DNA from: Geodermatophilus telluris
Lineage (GTDB): Bacteria; Actinomycetota; Actinomycetes; Mycobacteriales; Geodermatophilaceae
DNA length: 64,000 nucleotides
Direction of reading: 5' to 3'
Assembly (NCBI RefSeq): GCF_900102745.1
Contig: NZ_FMZF01000003.1
Coordinates: 1 to 64,000 of the forward strand
Shown: in pieces, positions 43,992 to 54,473 of the stretch
How positions within the stretch are numbered: position 1 is the first letter of the stretch
How the letters are laid out: the number at the start of each line of letters is the position of its first letter
Position numbers and translations under genes: made by a program
The notes under the pieces: model-generated
Database searches by the model: none
What the model was told of the DNA's origin: nothing
The model's input: the letters and a program-made list of their open reading frames with translations, nothing else

Positions 43992-44064
43992 CCCTGCAGC
44001 TCCGCTGCAGCGGCCTCGACCGGCTGACGCGAGCCCTCGGCTGACCCCGCTCCGCGGGACCCCC

Positions 44065-44098
44065 ACGCCCGGCCGGGACACCCGTCCCGGCCGGGCGT
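44065..44098 (+). terminator. hairpin between tal and zwf
   Basis: A 15-bp perfect stem (left arm ACGCCCGGCCGGGAC) around the loop ACCC. It ends 25 bp before the zwf start and lies inside the presumed operon, so it may attenuate transcription or stabilise the tkt-tal mRNA end. Confidence 0.6.
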
Positions 44099-44123
44099 CC
44101 CGCACCCACCTCCAGGAGGGTCC

Positions 44124-45641
44124 ATGATCCCCAACCCGCTCCGGGACCCCCGGGACCGGCGGTTGCCCCGCGTCCCCGAACCCTGCGCCCTCGTCGTCTT
44201 CGGCATCACCGGCGACCTGGCCCGCAAGAAGCTGCTGCCCGCCGTCTACGACCTGGCCAACCGCGGCCTGCTGCCCACCAACTTCGCGCTGCTGGGCTTC
44301 GCCCGCCGCGACTGGGGCGACCAGGATTTCGCCGAGCTCGCCCGCGACGCCGCCCGCAACGCCGCCCGCACCCCGTGGCGCGAGGAGGTGTGGGAGCGGC
44401 TGGCGGCCAGCGTCCGCTTCGTGCAGGGCTCCTTCGACGACGACAACGCCTTCGACGAGCTGGCCAACGCGCTCTCGGACCTGGAGAGCAGCCACGGCAT
44501 CGGCGGCAACGCGGCGTTCTACCTGTCGATCCCGCCGGCGATGTTCCCGGTGGTGCTCAAGCAGATGCAGCGCACCCGCATGGCCGAGAGCACCCCGGAC
44601 CGGTGGCGCCGCGTCGTCGTCGAGAAGCCCTTCGGCACCGACCTGGCCTCCAGCCGCGAGCTCAACGAGCTGGTCGACTCGGTGTTCAGCGCCGAGGACG
44701 TCTTCCGCATCGACCACTACCTGGGCAAGGAGACCGTCCAGAACCTCATGGCGCTGCGGTTCGCCAACGAGCTGTTCGAGCCGGTGTGGAACGGCCACCA
44801 CGTGGACTCCGTGCAGATCACCATGGCCGAGGACGTCGGCATCGGCGGGCGGGCCGGCTTCTACGAGCGCACCGGGGCCGCGCGCGACGTGCTGCAGAAC
44901 CACCTGCTGCAGCTGCTGGCGCTCACCGCGATGGAGGAGCCGGTCGAGTTCTCCGCCGACGAGATCCGCACCGAGAAGCTCAAGGTGCTGCGCGCGGTCT
45001 CGCTGCCGGAGGACCTGCGCACCTTCGCCGTCCGCGGCCAGTACGAGCAGGGCTGGTTGGCCGGGCAGCGCGCGAGGGGCTACCGGCAGGAGGAGGGCGT
45101 CGACGAGGCCTCCACCACCGAGACCTACGCCGCCGTCCGGCTCGGGGTGGAGACCCGCCGCTGGGCGGGGGTGCCGTTCTACCTGCGCACCGGCAAGCGG
45201 CTGCCCCGCCGGGTCACCGAGATCGCGCTGGTGTTCAAGCGGGCGCCGCACCTGCCCTTCGCCGACACCGACACCGAGGAGCTGGGCAACAACCAGCTCG
45301 TCGTCCGCGTCCAGCCCGACGAGGGCGTCACGCTCAAGTTCGGCTCCAAGGTGCCCGGCAGCGTGATGGAGGTCCGGGACGTGTCCATGGACTTCCTGTA
45401 CGGCGAGCAGTTCACCGAGGCCAGCCCCGAGGCCTACGAGCGGCTGCTGCTCGACGTGCTGCTCGGCGACGCCACGCTCTTCCCGCGCAACGCCGAGGTC
45501 GAGGCCTCGTGGTCGGTGATCGACCCGCTCGAGGAGTTCTGGGCCGGCAGCACGCCCGAGCCCTACCGGGCCGGGGAGTGGGGCCCGCGGGCGGCCGACC
45601 AGATGCTCGCCGCCGAGGGCCGCCGGTGGCGGCGGCCGTGA
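44124..45641 (+). CDS. zwf: glucose-6-phosphate 1-dehydrogenase
   Basis: 505 residues from ATG 44124 with AGGAGGG 5 nt upstream. The nucleotide fold FGITGDLARKKLLPAVYDL (about 26-44) and the active site RIDHYLGKETVQN with the catalytic His are clear; EKPFGTDLASS binds substrate. It oxidises glucose 6-phosphate to 6-phosphogluconolactone with reduction of NADP+ (or a deazaflavin in some actinobacterial relatives, but the NADP-type fold is seen here). OpcA and Pgl, encoded immediately downstream, are its assembly/activity partner and the next enzyme. Confidence 0.97.
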   Translation: MIPNPLRDPRDRRLPRVPEPCALVVFGITGDLARKKLLPAVYDLANRGLLPTNFALLGFARRDWGDQDFAELARDAARNAARTPWREEVWERLAASVRFVQGSFDDDNAFDELANALSDLESSHGIGGNAAFYLSIPPAMFPVVLKQMQRTRMAESTPDRWRRVVVEKPFGTDLASSRELNELVDSVFSAEDVFRIDHYLGKETVQNLMALRFANELFEPVWNGHHVDSVQITMAEDVGIGGRAGFYERTGAARDVLQNHLLQLLALTAMEEPVEFSADEIRTEKLKVLRAVSLPEDLRTFAVRGQYEQGWLAGQRARGYRQEEGVDEASTTETYAAVRLGVETRRWAGVPFYLRTGKRLPRRVTEIALVFKRAPHLPFADTDTEELGNNQLVVRVQPDEGVTLKFGSKVPGSVMEVRDVSMDFLYGEQFTEASPEAYERLLLDVLLGDATLFPRNAEVEASWSVIDPLEEFWAGSTPEPYRAGEWGPRAADQMLAAEGRRWRRP

Positions 45642-45669
45642 CCGGCAACGACCGACGGGAGGACACCCG

Positions 45670-46827
45670 ATGACGACACTGTGGGACACCACCGGCTCGG
45701 CCGTGGTCAAGGAGCTGGCGGCGCAGCGGCGGACCGGTGGCGCGGTGCTCTCCGGCGTGGCGCTGACGCTGGTCGTGGTCGCCGACGAGGACCGCGTGAC
45801 CGAGGCCGAGGACGCGGCCACCGTCGCCGCCGAGCAGCACCCCTGCCGCATCCTGGTGGTGGTGCGCCGGCAGATCGAGGCGCCGGTCCCGCGGCTGGAC
45901 GCCGAGGTGGCCATCGGCGGGCGGCTCGGCCCCGGAGAGGCCGTGGTCATGCGCATGTACGGCCGGCTGGCGCTGCACGCCGAGTCCGTCGTGCTGCCGC
46001 TGCTGGCCGCCGACGCCCCCGTCGTCACCTGGTGGCACAGCCAGCCGCCGGCCCGCCTGACCACCGACGCGCTCGCCGTCATCGCCGACCGCCGGATCAC
46101 CGACAGCACCTCCGCGGCCGACCAGCTCGCCGCGCTGCGCACCCGCGCGCAGGACTACGCGCCCGGGGACACCGACCTGGCCTGGACCCGCACCACCGCC
46201 TGGCGGGCGACGCTGACCTCCGCGGTCGACTCGGTCGCCGGCCGCCGCGGCGACGCCGTCGAGGTGCTCGGCGGTCGCGTCGAGGGCGACCCCGGCGCGG
46301 CCACCGCCCGGCTGCTGGCCGGCTGGCTGTCCTCCCGCTCCGGGGTGGACGTCGACGTCGTGCCGGCCACCCGCCACGTCGGCGAGACCGGCGTCGACTC
46401 CGTCGTCCTGCAGCTGGACCAGGACGAGGAGGTGCGGGTGCACACCGACCGCCGCGGCGGCGCGGTGATCAGCCAGCCCTACCGGCCCGACGCGACCCTG
46501 GCGCTGCCCGACCGGTCGCTGGGCGACCTGCTCGGCGAGGAGCTGCGGCGGCTGGACCCCGACGAGCCCTACGCCGAGGCGCTCGAGGTGACCACCGGCG
46601 TCACCGGCCTGGCCGGCCGGGCCGCGGTGCGCGCGCACGTGTGGGTCGATCCCGCGGAGCAGGACGGCGGGGGCTCGCCGGACGGCGTCGACGCGGCGTC
46701 GGTCGGCGAGCACAGCCCGCACGGCGCGGCCCCGACCGTGCCACCGGACTCCGAGGGCGCCGACGAGGTGGCCGAGCACGGCGAGCACGACACCCCCGAC
46801 CCGACCGCTCCGGAGGCGGTCCGGTGA
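45670..46827 (+). CDS. opcA: OpcA, glucose-6-phosphate dehydrogenase assembly protein
   Basis: 385 residues from ATG 45670 with GGGAGGA upstream. The family is recognised by MTTLWDTTGSAVVKELAAQRR, EQHPCRILVVV, VVMRMYGRLALHAESVVLPLLAADAPVVTWWHSQPP and the C-terminal LRRLDPDEPYAEALEV. OpcA supports G6PDH activity or oligomerisation in cyanobacteria and actinobacteria. The last about 60 residues are an acidic, Gly/Pro-rich tail (EQDGGGSPDGVDAASVGE) beyond the usual end. The gene overlaps pgl by 4 bp. Confidence 0.94.
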   Translation: MTTLWDTTGSAVVKELAAQRRTGGAVLSGVALTLVVVADEDRVTEAEDAATVAAEQHPCRILVVVRRQIEAPVPRLDAEVAIGGRLGPGEAVVMRMYGRLALHAESVVLPLLAADAPVVTWWHSQPPARLTTDALAVIADRRITDSTSAADQLAALRTRAQDYAPGDTDLAWTRTTAWRATLTSAVDSVAGRRGDAVEVLGGRVEGDPGAATARLLAGWLSSRSGVDVDVVPATRHVGETGVDSVVLQLDQDEEVRVHTDRRGGAVISQPYRPDATLALPDRSLGDLLGEELRRLDPDEPYAEALEVTTGVTGLAGRAAVRAHVWVDPAEQDGGGSPDGVDAASVGEHSPHGAAPTVPPDSEGADEVAEHGEHDTPDPTAPEAVR

Positions 46828-47642
46828 CGCTGCCCCCCGGCGACCGGATCGCCGCCCGGCTGGCCGAGCGCACCGACGGGCCGGTGCCCGACGTCGTGGT
46901 CGAGCCCGACGCCGAGCAGCTGGCGCGGGCGGCCGCGGCGGCGCTGGTGGCCCGGCTGACCGCCGCGCAGGCGGTGCACGGGACGGCGTCGGTGGTGCTC
47001 ACCGGCGGCGGCGTGGGCACCGCGGTGCTGCGGCACGTGGCCGGGCTGGCCGAGGAGCCCGCCCCCGGCCAGGACCTGGACTGGACGGCGGTCGACGTGT
47101 GGTGGGGCGACGAGCGCTTCGTGCCCGCCGACGACGACGAGCGCAACGAGAAGGGCGCCCGCGAGGCGCTGCTGGACCGGGTCGGCGTGCCCGCCGAGCG
47201 GGTGCACGCGATGCCGGCCGCCGACGCCGGCTTCGCCACCCCGGAGGACGCCGCGGAGTGGTACGCGGGGCAGCTCGCGGCCGCCGCGGAGGACGGCCCG
47301 CTCCCCCGCTTCGACGTGCTGCTGCTCGGGATGGGCCCGGAGGGCCACGTGGCGTCGGTCTTCCCGCGCTCACCGGCCGCCTCCGACGAGCGCCCGGTGG
47401 TCGCCGTCCGGGACTGCCCCAAGCCCCCGCCGACGCGGGTGAGCCTCGGGTTCCCCGCGATCACCAGCGCCGAGGAGGTCTGGCTGCTCGTCTCCGGCGA
47501 GGGCAAGGCCGAGGCCGTGGCGGCCGCGCTCGGCGGCGCGGACCCACTCGACCTGCCCGCCGCCGGCGCCCGCGGCCGGCGGGCCACCCGCTGGCTGCTC
47601 GACGCCGCGGCGGCCAGCGGGTTGCCCGGCGCGGAGGACTGA
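46824..47642 (+). CDS. pgl: 6-phosphogluconolactonase
   Basis: 272 residues; GTG 46824 overlaps the opcA stop (GTGA). Motifs: VVLTGGGVGTAVLRHV, VDVWWGDERFVPADDDERNEKGAREALLD and LLLGMGPEGHVASVFP, typical of the NagB/DevB-type lactonase. It hydrolyses 6-phosphogluconolactone to 6-phosphogluconate. No 6-phosphogluconate dehydrogenase gene is in the window. The convergent rbpA gene ends only 13 bp away, with no obvious terminator. Confidence 0.95.
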   Translation: MTLPPGDRIAARLAERTDGPVPDVVVEPDAEQLARAAAAALVARLTAAQAVHGTASVVLTGGGVGTAVLRHVAGLAEEPAPGQDLDWTAVDVWWGDERFVPADDDERNEKGAREALLDRVGVPAERVHAMPAADAGFATPEDAAEWYAGQLAAAAEDGPLPRFDVLLLGMGPEGHVASVFPRSPAASDERPVVAVRDCPKPPPTRVSLGFPAITSAEEVWLLVSGEGKAEAVAAALGGADPLDLPAAGARGRRATRWLLDAAAASGLPGAED

Positions 47643-47655
47643 CCGCCGGGAGGGC

Positions 47656-47997
47656 TCAGGCGCCGCGGCGGGCCCGGAGCTTGGCGAGGGCCTCCTCGAG
47701 GAGCGCGTCGCCGTCGGCGTCGCTGCGCCGCTCGCGCACGTAGGCCAGGTGCGTCTTGTACGGCTCGGTCCGCGGTGCCGGTGGGGGCGCCTGCTGGTCC
47801 TGACCGGCGGGCAGTCCGCACCGGGGGCAGTCCCACAGCTCGGGGACCTCGGCGTCGGTGGCGAAGGCCACCTGCGTCTCGTGCCCCTGGCTGCACCAGT
47901 AGGACATCCGGTTGCGCGGCGCCGCCTCACCGCGCTCGGCCTCACCCATCGGACCCGCACCGACCCGGGTGCCCCGGATCGCGTTGCCACCAGCCAC
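47656..47997 (-). CDS. rbpA: RNA polymerase-binding protein RbpA
   Basis: 113 residues from GTG 47997 with GAGGGGA upstream. AIRGTRVGAGPM is the basic N-terminal region that reaches the polymerase cleft, RMSYWCSQGHE and LWDCPRCGLPA form the zinc-binding or core domain, and EPYKTHLAYVRERRSDADGDALLEEALAKLR is the sigma-interacting domain. RbpA stabilises open complexes of housekeeping sigma factors in actinobacteria and is linked to rifampicin tolerance. A TAGACT at about 76 nt upstream could be its -10 box. It is transcribed toward pgl. Confidence 0.96.
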   Translation of the reverse strand: MAGGNAIRGTRVGAGPMGEAERGEAAPRNRMSYWCSQGHETQVAFATDAEVPELWDCPRCGLPAGQDQQAPPPAPRTEPYKTHLAYVRERRSDADGDALLEEALAKLRARRGA

Positions 47998-48133
47998 GAG
48001 CGTCCCCTCAGAACCGACGTGCCGTCCGTGCTGCGGCGCGAGCGCACCGCTGGGGCAGTCTATGGCCTGCGACGTGTACGCCCGGTCACGATCTCGCGGC
48101 TTTTCTCCCAGTTCAGACCTGGGGAGGGCGCGT

Positions 48134-48367
48134 TCAGATCTTCAGCAGGATGCCCAGCGTCACGATGCACACCGTCCAGACCAGGCCGGTGAACACGGTG
48201 AGCCGGTTGAGGTTCTTCTCCACCACGGAGGAGCCCGACAGCTGCGAGGACACCGCGCCGCCGAACATCGAGGACAGGCCGCCCCCCTTGCCGCGGTGCA
48301 GCAGGATGAGCACCACGAGCAGCACGCTGGTCAGCACCAGCACCACGTTGAGGACGAGCTCGAACAC
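48134..48367 (-). CDS. secG: SecG, preprotein translocase subunit
   Basis: 77 residues from GTG 48367. Two membrane helices (about 4-25 and 56-75) flank the conserved cytosolic loop HRGKGGGLSSMFGG and SSVVEKNLNRLT. SecG assists SecYE/SecA in protein export. There is no ribosome site; a TACCCT box ends 6 nt before the GTG. The location close to tpiA-pgk-gap is a common actinobacterial arrangement, here interrupted by a solute-binding lipoprotein gene. Confidence 0.93.
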   Translation of the reverse strand: MFELVLNVVLVLTSVLLVVLILLHRGKGGGLSSMFGGAVSSQLSGSSVVEKNLNRLTVFTGLVWTVCIVTLGILLKI

Positions 48368-48373
48368 GACCCC

Positions 48374-48379
48374 AGGGTA
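48374..48379 (-). promoter_or_regulatory. -10 box for leaderless secG mRNA
   Basis: TACCCT on the minus strand, 6 nt before the GTG at 48367, within the short gap after the solute-binding protein gene. Confidence 0.5.
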
Positions 48380-48402
48380 ACTGGTGCCCGCCGGCGCCCC
48401 GG

Positions 48403-50208
48403 TCAGCGCACGCCGGCGGTGGCCAGGTCGTAGCCGCCGTAGGGCTGCATGACCACGCCGTTGCGCAGCCGCTGCCCGGCCAGGAGCTGCACCCGGGCCT
48501 CCACCAGCGGCACGTAGGCGTCGCTGGCCCGGGCCGCCGTGGCGAGCTCGCGCCACCCGGACACGGCGGCGGCGGGGTCGGCCGCCGCGCGGGCGGCGTC
48601 CACCAGGCCGGACAGCGCGGGGTCGGTGAGCCGGGCGTAGTTGGTGTTGCCCGGGTCGCTCACCGACCGGCCGTCGGCCAGCGGCACGAGGAACGAGCCC
48701 GGCGTCGGGAAGTCGGCCCGCCAGGTGACCAGCACGATGCCGTAGCCGTTGCGGGCCACGTTGTCCGGCGAGCCGACCTCGGTGGCGTAGAAGCTGGCGG
48801 CCGGCAGGGGGCGCACCTCCACGTCGATCCCGACGGCGCCGAGCTGGCCGGCGACCTCCTCGGCGACCTCGATGCTGGCCTGCGCGTCGGGCACGGCGAG
48901 CACCGTGCTGAACCCGTCGGGCCGGCCGCAGGCGGCCAGCGACGCCCGGGCGGCGCCGGGGTCGGCGCCGGGGTCGGGCTCCTCCGGCCCGCCGGCCACC
49001 GCCCGCGGCCACAGCTGCGAGGTGCGGACGGCGTTGTCCGCGCCGCCGACGGCCGCCTGGACGGCGGCGCGGTCGACCGCCGCGGCCACCGCGGCCCGGC
49101 AGTCCCCGTCGTCCATCGGCGCCACGTCGGTGGGCAGCGCCAGCATGCGCACCGCGCCGCTGGTCACGTCGTCGACCCGGTCGGTCAGCGGCACCTCGCC
49201 GCCGGCCTCGGCCAGCCGGGAGCTGGTGGCCGGGTGCACGCCGGTGCCGGAGATGTCGACGTCGGCCGACCCGGCCAGCAGCGCCTGGTCGCGCTCGAGC
49301 TGGGACAGCCCGGTGCGGACGACGACCCGGTCGGGGAGCGCGGTGCGCAGCCCGTCGCCGGCGGCGTCCCACTGCGGGTTGCGGTCGAGCACGATGCCGG
49401 TCTCGGGGTCGACGGTGGTGACCGCGTAGGGGCCCGAGGAGACCGGGTCGCCGCCGTAGCCCGCGCCGGTGTCGTTCTCCACCGGCACCGGGCTGCTCGC
49501 CGGCAGCGCCAGGACGTACGGGAAGTCCGGCTCGGCGTAGCGCAGCCGGAACACGATGGTCAGGTCGTCGGGCGTCTCCACCGCGGCCAGTCCGAGCCGG
49601 GCGGGGTCCTCGTCCTGGTAGGGCCCGGCGTAGGGGTTCGCGGGGTCGTCGAGCAGGCCCACGGCGTAGGTGGGGCCGCCGACGACGACGTCGGAGGCGA
49701 AGGAGCGCTCGATGCCGTACTTGACGTCGCGCGCGGTGATCGGCCGGCCGTTCTCGAAGCGGGCGCCCTCGCGGAGGGTGAACGTCCAGGTCAGCCCGCC
49801 GTCGTCGGTGGTGCCGGTGTCCGTGGCGAGGTCGGGCACCAGCTGCGCGGTGCTGCCCGGCTCCGGGGAGTAGGTGACCAGCGTGCGGGTGTAGAGCCGC
49901 ATGAGGTTCCACACGCCGGGCTGGTAGGAGACCTGCGGGTCGAGGCTGTCGACGTCGCCGGTGACGACGCGCAGCGTCCCGCCGGTGCGCTCCGACGCGG
50001 CGCGCACGCCCTCGACGCCGGCGTCCGGGCCGTCGCCCAGCACCGGCACGGCGGTGGCCGACTCGCGCCCGCCGCCGCAGCTCACCGCCAGGACGACCAC
50101 GAGCAGCACGACGACGGCCAGGCCGAGCACCCGGCCGGGGACGCCGCGCAGCCACGCGGGCAGCCGGCCGGACCGGGAGCGGGTGGGTCCCTGCTGCGTG
50201 CTGTCCAC
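48403..50208 (-). CDS. ABC transporter solute-binding lipoprotein (family 5, peptide type)
   Basis: 601 residues from GTG 50208. A basic N-terminus, a long hydrophobic core (LGLAVVVLLVVVLAVSC) and a Cys in an AVSC lipobox-like site suggest lipid anchoring. The mature part follows the SBP_bac_5 pattern: GTLRVVTGDVDSLDPQ, WTFTLREGARFENGRPITARDVKYGIERSF, SSGPYAVTTVDPETGIVLDRNPQW. Such proteins deliver oligopeptides, nickel or other solutes to Opp/Dpp permeases, but no permease or ATPase gene is nearby. It starts 29 bp after the tpiA stop, so it is probably co-transcribed with glycolytic genes. Confidence 0.88.
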   Translation of the reverse strand: MDSTQQGPTRSRSGRLPAWLRGVPGRVLGLAVVVLLVVVLAVSCGGGRESATAVPVLGDGPDAGVEGVRAASERTGGTLRVVTGDVDSLDPQVSYQPGVWNLMRLYTRTLVTYSPEPGSTAQLVPDLATDTGTTDDGGLTWTFTLREGARFENGRPITARDVKYGIERSFASDVVVGGPTYAVGLLDDPANPYAGPYQDEDPARLGLAAVETPDDLTIVFRLRYAEPDFPYVLALPASSPVPVENDTGAGYGGDPVSSGPYAVTTVDPETGIVLDRNPQWDAAGDGLRTALPDRVVVRTGLSQLERDQALLAGSADVDISGTGVHPATSSRLAEAGGEVPLTDRVDDVTSGAVRMLALPTDVAPMDDGDCRAAVAAAVDRAAVQAAVGGADNAVRTSQLWPRAVAGGPEEPDPGADPGAARASLAACGRPDGFSTVLAVPDAQASIEVAEEVAGQLGAVGIDVEVRPLPAASFYATEVGSPDNVARNGYGIVLVTWRADFPTPGSFLVPLADGRSVSDPGNTNYARLTDPALSGLVDAARAAADPAAAVSGWRELATAARASDAYVPLVEARVQLLAGQRLRNGVVMQPYGGYDLATAGVR

Positions 50209-50237
50209 CCACCCGCCCCCACTGGGCCGCCGGGGCG

Positions 50238-51065
50238 CTAGCTGCCCTCGGCGGCGATCCGACAGATCTGTGCGAACTCGTCGGCGTCCAGGCTCGCGCC
50301 ACCGACCAGTGCACCGTCGACGTCCGGCCCGGCCAGGATCCCGGCCGTGTTCGCGGCCTTCACCGACCCGCCGTAGAGGATACGGACGATGCCTGCCGTC
50401 TCCGCGCCGAAACGCTCGGCGAGCCGTGACCGGAGGGCACCGCACACCTCCTGCGCGTCGTCGGGGGTGGCGACCTCGCCGGTGCCGATGGCCCACACCG
50501 GTTCGTAGGCGACGACGACACCGGTCCCCTCGCCCGCGGCGGTCAGCTGCTCGGCCGACAGGCCCTCGAGCGCGGCGTCGAGCTGGGCGGTGCAGTGCGG
50601 CACGTGCGTGCCGGCCCGGCGCACGTCGAGCCCCTCGCCCACGCAGAGGATCGGCGTGATCCCGTGCCGCAGCGCGGCCTGCACCTTGCCGGCCACGACC
50701 GCGTCGTCCTCGGCGTGCAGGGCCCGCCGCTCGGAGTGCCCGACGACGACGTAGCGGCAGGCCAGGGCGGCGAGCATGCCGCCGCTGACCTCGCCGGTGT
50801 AGGCGCCGGAGTCCTGCGCCGAGAGGTCCTGCGCGCCGTAGCCGACGGCCAGCTGGTCGCCGGTCACCAGCGTCTGCACGCTGCGCAGCGCGGTGAACGG
50901 CGGGAGGACGACGACCTCCGCGACGTCGAGCTGCTTCTCGGTGAGGCTGAAGACGAGCTTCTGCACCAGGCCGATGGCCTCCAGGTGCGTCAGGTGCATC
51001 TTCCAGTTGCCCGCGATGAGCGGGCGCCGACCCTCGCGCGGGGCCGGCGGCTGCCTGCGTGCCAT
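50238..51065 (-). CDS. tpiA: triosephosphate isomerase
   Basis: 275 residues from ATG 51065 with GAGGAGA upstream; the start is 11 bp after the pgk stop. The N-terminus [12 protein letters not shown] carries the catalytic Asn and Lys, VVVGHSERR the catalytic His and [11 protein letters not shown] the catalytic Glu, with [10 protein letters not shown] as phosphate-binding loop. A short basic N-terminal extension (about 14 residues) precedes the usual start. It interconverts dihydroxyacetone phosphate and glyceraldehyde 3-phosphate. Confidence 0.97.
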   Translation of the reverse strand: MARRQPPAPREGRRPLIAGNWKMHLTHLEAIGLVQKLVFSLTEKQLDVAEVVVLPPFTALRSVQTLVTGDQLAVGYGAQDLSAQDSGAYTGEVSGGMLAALACRYVVVGHSERRALHAEDDAVVAGKVQAALRHGITPILCVGEGLDVRRAGTHVPHCTAQLDAALEGLSAEQLTAAGEGTGVVVAYEPVWAIGTGEVATPDDAQEVCGALRSRLAERFGAETAGIVRILYGGSVKAANTAGILAGPDVDGALVGGASLDADEFAQICRIAAEGS

Positions 51066-51075
51066 CTGCGTCTCC

Positions 51076-52269
51076 TCAGTCCGCGAGCACCGCGAGGCCG
51101 GGGAGCTCCCGGCCCTCGAGGAACTCCAGCGACGCGCCGCCGCCGGTGCTGATGTGCCCGTAGGCCGCCTCGTCGAGGCCGAGCACGCGGACGGCCGCCG
51201 CGGAGTCGCCCCCGCCGACGACCGACAGGCCGTCGACGGCGCCCACGGCCTCGGCCACACCCCGGGTGCCGGCCTGGAACGGCGCCAGCTCGAACACGCC
51301 CATCGGGCCGTTCCAGAACACCGTGCGGGCGTCCGCCAGCTCACGGCCGAACGCCTCGACGGTGCGCGGGCCGACGTCGAGGCCCATCTGCCCCTCGGGG
51401 ATCTCCTCGGCCGGGACGACGGCGGTCTCCACGTCGGCGCTGAACTCCGGCGCCACCACGACGTCGACCGGGAGCACGATCCGCTCGCCGGCCTCGTCGA
51501 GCAGCCGCCGGCAGGTGTCGACCTGGTCGGCCTCCAGCAGCGACCTCCCGACCCCGTGGCCCTGCGCGGCGAGGAAGGTGAAGCACATGCCGCCGCCGAC
51601 GAGCAGCCGGTCGACCTTGGGCAGCAGCGCCTCGATGACGGCCAGCTTGTCGCTGACCTTCGAGCCGCCGAGCACCACCACGTAGGGCCGCTCGGGGTCG
51701 GTGGTCAGCCGGGTCAGCACGTCGAGCTCGGCGGCCACCAGGCGGCCGGCCACGTGCGGCAGCCGCTGGGCGACGTCGTACACCGACGCGTGCTTCCGGT
51801 GCACCGCACCGAAGGCGTCGTCGACGTAGACGTCGGCCAGCGCGGCGAGCCGGTCGGCCAGCTCGCCGCGCTCGGCGCCGTCCTTGCTGGTCTCGGCGGC
51901 CTCGAAGCGCACGTTCTCCAGCAGCAGCAGGTCGCCGTCGGCGAGGGCCCCTGCCCGGGCGCGGGCGTCGTCGCCGGCGACGTCGGCGGCCAGCGGCACC
52001 CGGGTGCCGAGCAGCTCGCCGAGCCGCTCGGCCACCGGGGCCAGCGAGTACTGCGGGTCCGGCGCGCCCTTGGGGCGGCCCAGGTGCGCGGCCACGACGA
52101 CGCGGGCGCCGGCGTCGCGCAGTGCCTGCAGCGTCGGGAGGCTGGCCCGGATGCGGCCGTCGTCGGTGATGGCGCGGGTCTGCTTGTCGAGGGGGACGTT
52201 CAGGTCGGTGCGCACGAGCACGCGCCGGCCGGACACCCCCTCGGCGAGCAGGTCGTCGAGGGAGCGCAT
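51076..52269 (-). CDS. pgk: phosphoglycerate kinase
   Basis: 397 residues from ATG 52269, 4 bp after the gap stop. [38 protein letters not shown] and the C-terminal [13 protein letters not shown] are family landmarks, forming the two lobes for 3-phosphoglycerate and ATP. It makes ATP from 1,3-bisphosphoglycerate. Part of the gap-pgk-tpiA glycolytic operon. Confidence 0.97.
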   Translation of the reverse strand: MRSLDDLLAEGVSGRRVLVRTDLNVPLDKQTRAITDDGRIRASLPTLQALRDAGARVVVAAHLGRPKGAPDPQYSLAPVAERLGELLGTRVPLAADVAGDDARARAGALADGDLLLLENVRFEAAETSKDGAERGELADRLAALADVYVDDAFGAVHRKHASVYDVAQRLPHVAGRLVAAELDVLTRLTTDPERPYVVVLGGSKVSDKLAVIEALLPKVDRLLVGGGMCFTFLAAQGHGVGRSLLEADQVDTCRRLLDEAGERIVLPVDVVVAPEFSADVETAVVPAEEIPEGQMGLDVGPRTVEAFGRELADARTVFWNGPMGVFELAPFQAGTRGVAEAVGAVDGLSVVGGGDSAAAVRVLGLDEAAYGHISTGGGASLEFLEGRELPGLAVLAD

Positions 52270-52273
52270 CAGG

Positions 52274-53347
<1,074 letters not shown>

Positions 53348-53400
53348 CTATCGGCCGCGGGCGTGGTCGTCCGGTCGAGGTCCGGCCCCGGGACGGCGAC

Positions 53401-53432
53401 GGGGCGCCCCCCGCCGCTGCGGGAGGCGCCCC
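53401..53432 (-). terminator. hairpin after whiA
   Basis: GGGGCGCC (53401-53408) pairs with GGCGCCCC (53425-53432), with an inner CCGC/GCGG helix. It is 24 bp past the whiA stop and ends the uvrC-rapZ-yvcK-whiA operon before gap. Confidence 0.6.
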
Positions 53433-53455
53433 GTGGCGCACGCCGGGCCGGCCGG

Positions 53456-54436
53456 CTACTGGGCGAGCATGTCGTCGGTGACGACCGACTCGGTGTCGGG
53501 GATGCCGAGGTCCTTGGCCCGCTTGTCGGCCATGGCGAGCAGACGCCTTATCCGGCCGGCGACGGCGTCCTTGGTCATCGGCGGGTCGGCGCGCTGGCCC
53601 AGCTCCTCGAGCGAGGCCTGCCCGTGCTCGAGGCGCAGCCGGCCGGCGACCAGCAGGTGCTCGGGGGCGTCGCCGGCGAGGATCTCCAGCGCCCGCTCCA
53701 CCCGCGCGCTGGCCGCGACCGCGGCGCGGGCCGAGCGGCGCAGGTTGGCGTCGTCGAAGTTGGCCAGCCGGTTGGCCGTGGCCCGGACCTCGCGGCGCAT
53801 CCGCCGCTCCTCCCAGGCGAGGACGGCGTCGTGGGCACCCATCCGGGTGAGCAGCGCGCTGATCGCGTCGCCGTCGCGGACGACGACCCGGTCGGCGCCG
53901 CGCACCTCGCGGGCCTTGGCGGCGATGCCCAGCCGGCGGGCGGCGCCCACCAGGGCCATGGCCGCCTCCGGGCCCGGGCACGTGACCTCCAGGGAGGACG
54001 AGCGGCCGGGCTCGGTGAGCGAGCCGTGTGCGAGGAAGGCGCCCCGCCAGGCGGCCTCGGCGTCGTTGATGCTGCCCGACACCACCGACGGCGGCAGGCC
54101 GCGCACCGGGCGGCCGCGCTGGTCGACCAGCCCGGTCTGCCGGGCCAGGCCCTCGCCGTGCTTGGCGATCCGCACGAGGTAGCGCACGCCGCGGCGGATG
54201 TTGCCGCCGGCCAGCACGCTCACCCCGCTGGTGTAGCCGTACACCTCGCTGATGTCCCGCCGCAGCCGGCGGGCGACGGAGCCGGTGTCCAGCTCGGCCT
54301 CGATCACCACGCGGCCGCCCACGATGTGCAGCCCCCCGGAGAAGCGCAGCAGCGCGGTCACCTCGGCCTTGCGCTCGGAGGTCCGCGTGCACTCCACCCG
54401 GGACAGCTCGTCCTTGACCATGGCGGTCATCGCCAC
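53456..54436 (-). CDS. whiA: WhiA, sporulation/cell-division regulator
   Basis: 326 residues. GTG 54436 is preferred over ATG 54430 because AGGAGG is 8 nt before it. The start [36 protein letters not shown] is typical; the N-terminal half is a degenerate LAGLIDADG homing-endonuclease-like fold (about 1-210) and the C-terminus has the WhiA helix-turn-helix ([30 protein letters not shown]). WhiA works with WhiB to control sporulation septation in streptomycetes and has a division role in other Gram-positives. The conserved order with yvcK and rapZ is kept. Confidence 0.96.
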   Translation of the reverse strand: MAMTAMVKDELSRVECTRTSERKAEVTALLRFSGGLHIVGGRVVIEAELDTGSVARRLRRDISEVYGYTSGVSVLAGGNIRRGVRYLVRIAKHGEGLARQTGLVDQRGRPVRGLPPSVVSGSINDAEAAWRGAFLAHGSLTEPGRSSSLEVTCPGPEAAMALVGAARRLGIAAKAREVRGADRVVVRDGDAISALLTRMGAHDAVLAWEERRMRREVRATANRLANFDDANLRRSARAAVAASARVERALEILAGDAPEHLLVAGRLRLEHGQASLEELGQRADPPMTKDAVAGRIRRLLAMADKRAKDLGIPDTESVVTDDMLAQ

Positions 54437-54473
54437 GACGACCACCTCCTGATCTGCGGCGCCATGCTCGGCG

